Origin: Candidatus Solincola tengchongensis
GTDB lineage: Bacteria > Actinomycetota > Geothermincolia > Geothermincolales > RBG-13-55-18
Assembly: GCA_015711895.1 (NCBI GenBank)
Contig: MU158625.1
Span: 1 to 7,265 of the forward strand
Length of the DNA: 7,265 bases
Direction: 5' to 3'
The notes beneath the pieces are model-generated. The model was not told the origin of the DNA. It did not search any database and saw only the letters and a program-made list of their open reading frames with translations. Each line of letters starts with the position of its first letter. Positions within the stretch are counted from its first letter, which is position 1. The position numbers were made by a program, and so were the translations under genes. This document shows positions 5,583-7,265 of the stretch, one piece after another.

Positions 5583-5597
5583 CCTTCCCCTCCCTGG

Positions 5598-6371
5598 TCA
5601 CCATTCCAGCACCACTCCCACGGGACAGTGATCCGAGCCCCTCACCTCGGGGAGGATGAAGGCCTCTCTCACCGCCTCTCGAAGGTCCCGGCTGACGAAG
5701 AAGTAATCGATGCGCCAGCCCACGTTCCTGTCCCGTGCCCCGCTCTTCTGGTCCCACCAGGTATAATGACCGGGCTCCCGGTTGAAGAGGCGGAAGGTAT
5801 CCAGGTATCCCCTCTCCACCAGGCGGTCCATCCAGGCCCGCTCCTCGGGAAGGAACCCGGAGACCCCGCTGTTCTCCTTCGGCCGGGCCAGGTCGATCTC
5901 CTTGTGGGCGGTGTTGAAATCCCCGCAGACGACGATGCTCCTGCCCCTCGCCCGCAGCGCCTCCACGTGATCCAGGAAAGCCTCGTAGAAATCGAGCTTG
6001 TAGGCCAGCCTCTCCCGGGATTGCTTCCCGTTTGGGAAATAGACGTTGAAAAGGAGGAAATCGCCGTAATCGGCGGCCAGCAAGCGGCCCTCTTCGTCGA
6101 AGCGCGGCTCTCCCATGCCCCCGCGGACCGCCAGCGGCTCGGGCCGGGAATAGATGGCCACCCCGCTGTAACCCCGGCGGCGGGGCGCGGAGAACCAGGC
6201 GCGGTAGCCTTCCACCTCGCGCAGCTCGCGGGGGAGCTGGTCCTCGTGGGCTCGCGTCTCCTGCAGGCAGAGCACGTCCGGACGCGCCTCCAGGAACCAG
6301 TCCAGGAAGCCCTTGGCGTGGGCGGCGCGCAGACCGTTGACGTTCCAGGACATGAGGGTCCACCGTGACAT
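5598..6371 (-). CDS. xth: Exodeoxyribonuclease III / AP endonuclease (ExoIII-APE1 family)
   Basis: This Mg2+-dependent enzyme cuts DNA 5' of abasic sites and trims 3' ends during base-excision repair in the cytoplasm. The 257 residues are the normal single-domain length. All key positions of the family are present: Asn10 in WNVNG, Glu38 in LQETR (metal ligand), Tyr111 in NVYFPNG, Asp151 and Asn153 in GDFNTAHKEIDL, the WRIDYFF motif at 219-225, and Asp247-His248 in SDHCP. The ATG at 6371 keeps the first beta strand (TLMSWNV) intact. Met7 has a better upstream site (GGTGGA) but would remove part of that strand, so I prefer the longer form. A -10-like TAGAAT ends 6 bases before the ATG, so the mRNA may be leaderless. 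The gene is divergent from the PAS protein gene. xth is used as the family name; an exoA-type name would fit equally well. Confidence 0.95.
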   Translation of the reverse strand: MSRWTLMSWNVNGLRAAHAKGFLDWFLEARPDVLCLQETRAHEDQLPRELREVEGYRAWFSAPRRRGYSGVAIYSRPEPLAVRGGMGEPRFDEEGRLLAADYGDFLLFNVYFPNGKQSRERLAYKLDFYEAFLDHVEALRARGRSIVVCGDFNTAHKEIDLARPKENSGVSGFLPEERAWMDRLVERGYLDTFRLFNREPGHYTWWDQKSGARDRNVGWRIDYFFVSRDLREAVREAFILPEVRGSDHCPVGVVLEW

Positions 6372-6377
6372 GCCCCT

Positions 6378-6383
6378 ATTCTA
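6378..6383 (-). promoter_or_regulatory. -10 box consistent with a leaderless nuclease mRNA
   Basis: TAGAAT matches TATAAT at five of six positions on the minus strand, and six bases separate it from the ATG at 6371, so transcription would start at or next to the A of the start codon. The -35 is weak (AGGACG, 17 bases upstream, three of six). The poor ribosome site (AGGGGC touching the ATG) fits a leaderless transcript. Confidence 0.45.
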
Positions 6384-6463
6384 CAACCGGGCCATGACCA
6401 CGTCCTTCAGCCTTCCGGCCGCCTTCCGCTCATTGCTCCGCGTGGCCGGTCAATACCGCAGCG

Positions 6464-6498
6464 ATCCTCACGGGTATCGAGGATTCACGGGTCAGGAT
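6464..6498. promoter_or_regulatory. Direct and inverted repeats, possible operator
   Basis: ATCCTC (6464-6469) and GAGGAT (6479-6484) form a perfect inverted repeat with a 9-base spacer. Overlapping it, TCACGGGT occurs at 6468-6475 and 6485-6492, each followed by an AGGAT (6480-6484 and 6494-6498), making an imperfect tandem repeat of 17 and 14 bases. The site ends just before the putative -10 of the PAS gene. Confidence 0.4.
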
Positions 6499-6503
6499 TC
6501 GGG

Positions 6504-6509
6504 TATAAA
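6504..6509 (+). promoter_or_regulatory. -10 box of the PAS protein gene
   Basis: TATAAA lies 33 bases before the TTG start and would give a leader of about 27 bases that includes the ribosome site. No recognisable -35 lies at the usual distance; the repeats at 6464-6498 occupy that position, suggesting an activated promoter. Confidence 0.45.
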
Positions 6510-6531
6510 AGAGTTAGGAGCCTCAAACGTC

Positions 6532-6537
6532 AGGAGG
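6532..6537 (+). promoter_or_regulatory. Ribosome binding site deciding a TTG start
   Basis: A perfect AGGAGG lies 5 bases before TTG at 6543-6545. The next in-frame start codon (GTG, codon 56) would fall inside the first PAS domain, so this site fixes the start. Confidence 0.8.
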
Positions 6538-6542
6538 AGAGT

Positions 6543-7265
6543 TTGAGCGACAAAGGGAAGACCGAGAGGAACGGCGGAGACCAAGGGTCCGCCGGCGAAT
6601 CCGGGACCGGGTCCCAGAATCCGGAAGAAGCCGGACGCGGCGCCCGGGAAAAGAGGGAGGAAATCGCCTTCCCCGCGCGTGAAGCGGCCCTGGGCATCCT
6701 GGAAGCGGTGACGGAAGCCGTTGTCTGCGTGGACCGCGAGGGCCGCATCGTCTATCTCAACCCGGCTGCCGAGGAGCTCTGGGGCTTCCCACCGGGAGCG
6801 GCCCGCGGCGCGGAGATGGCCGAGCTCATGGTGCCCGAGGACCGCCGTGAGACCTTCCGTCAGGCTTTCCGAGCCATGGTTTCCGGCGCCGGAGAGGATG
6901 TGCTCGGGAGGACACACCGCTTCCCCTCTCGAAGGAAAGACGGGACCCCCTTCGTCGCCGAGGTCTCCCTCACCTCATTCACCCACGGGGGCGAAAAATA
7001 CTACCTCGCCGTGAGCCGTGACGTCACCGAACAGCACCAGGTGGCGGAATCCCTGCGCGAGGCCCGCGAACGCCTGCGCATCCTCCACGACAACGCGCGA
7101 TTCGCCGTCTTCTCCTACGACCGGAACCTCATCCTCACCAGCGTGAACAGGGTGGTCTCCGACCTACTCGGGTACCCGGAGGAGGAACTGCTGGGCCGCA
7201 ACGTGCTCGAGCTCGGGGTCCTGCACCCCGACGACTACCCCCGGGTGGCGGCAGCCATACGGCAG
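6543..7265 (+). CDS. PAS-domain signalling protein (C-terminus outside window)
   Basis: The 241 visible residues begin a cytoplasmic sensor or regulator. Residues 1-42 are hydrophilic and rich in Gly, Glu, Lys and Arg, with no signal peptide or membrane segment. A first PAS domain spans about 46-165: ILEAVTEAVVCVDREGRIVYLNPAAEELWG is its start (52-81), MVPEDRR (96-102) and RRKDGTPF (130-137) follow, and YLAVSRDVTEQ (154-164) is the usual exit into a linker helix. A short linker helix (about 165-181) leads to a second PAS domain (LHDNARFAVFSYD from 181, LLGYPEEELLGRN at 208-220, LHPDD at 227-231), cut off by the window end. The output domain is not visible; a histidine kinase or GGDEF/EAL protein are the common possibilities. 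The TTG start is fixed by AGGAGG 5 bases upstream. The reading frame stays open to the last base. Confidence 0.9.
   Translation, partial: MSDKGKTERNGGDQGSAGESGTGSQNPEEAGRGAREKREEIAFPAREAALGILEAVTEAVVCVDREGRIVYLNPAAEELWGFPPGAARGAEMAELMVPEDRRETFRQAFRAMVSGAGEDVLGRTHRFPSRRKDGTPFVAEVSLTSFTHGGEKYYLAVSRDVTEQHQVAESLREARERLRILHDNARFAVFSYDRNLILTSVNRVVSDLLGYPEEELLGRNVLELGVLHPDDYPRVAAAIRQ

Noticed and set aside
6353..6353. Met7 of the nuclease as the true start
   Set aside because: GGTGGA lies at a good distance upstream, but starting there would remove most of the first beta strand that the family keeps before WNVNG.

Overview
The window is high-GC bacterial DNA with six genes separated by two long gene-free gaps. 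The contents (an LCAD-like acyl-CoA dehydrogenase, a geranylgeranyl-reductase-family flavoprotein, a PAS signalling protein, TTG starts, a possible leaderless gene) would fit a deep-branching actinobacterium, but no marker gene is present. I hold that placement at low confidence.

Layout from left to right. Positions 1-969 (minus) hold the first 323 residues of an acyl-CoA dehydrogenase whose end lies outside the window. Its promoter region (1038-1142) is the clearest regulatory site here: a consensus -35 box 17 bases from a weaker -10, a 20-base near-palindrome covering the -10 and predicted start, and two tandem 16-base repeats upstream. A gene-free gap follows (970-1804), whose right half is a run of adjacent hairpins. 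Positions 1805-2989 (minus) encode a complete 394-residue FAD-dependent oxidoreductase of the geranylgeranyl reductase family. A second gene-free gap (2990-3848) follows. It carries possible folded-RNA segments and short sequence blocks that recur in the same order as in the first gap, so the oxidoreductase gene may be flanked by old direct repeats.

Positions 3849-5042 (plus) encode an exported or membrane-anchored alpha/beta hydrolase resembling acid lipases. It converges on a 109-residue protein of unknown function (5095-5424, minus). Upstream of that gene is an extreme strand-asymmetric tract built of 19-, 23- and 24-base repeats. Next come an ExoIII/APE1-type DNA repair nuclease (5598-6371, minus), possibly read from a leaderless transcript, and, divergently, the first 241 residues of a PAS-domain signalling protein (6543 to the window end, plus).

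The genes do not form one operon. A lipid theme links the first three (acyl-CoA oxidation, isoprenoid or lipid reduction, lipase-like hydrolysis), but each has its own strand or a long leader, so a joint pathway is only a guess. No tRNA, rRNA, CRISPR array, transposase or complete new system was seen. The best leads are the acyl-CoA dehydrogenase control region, the paired intergenic elements, the purine-rich leader and the 109-residue protein.
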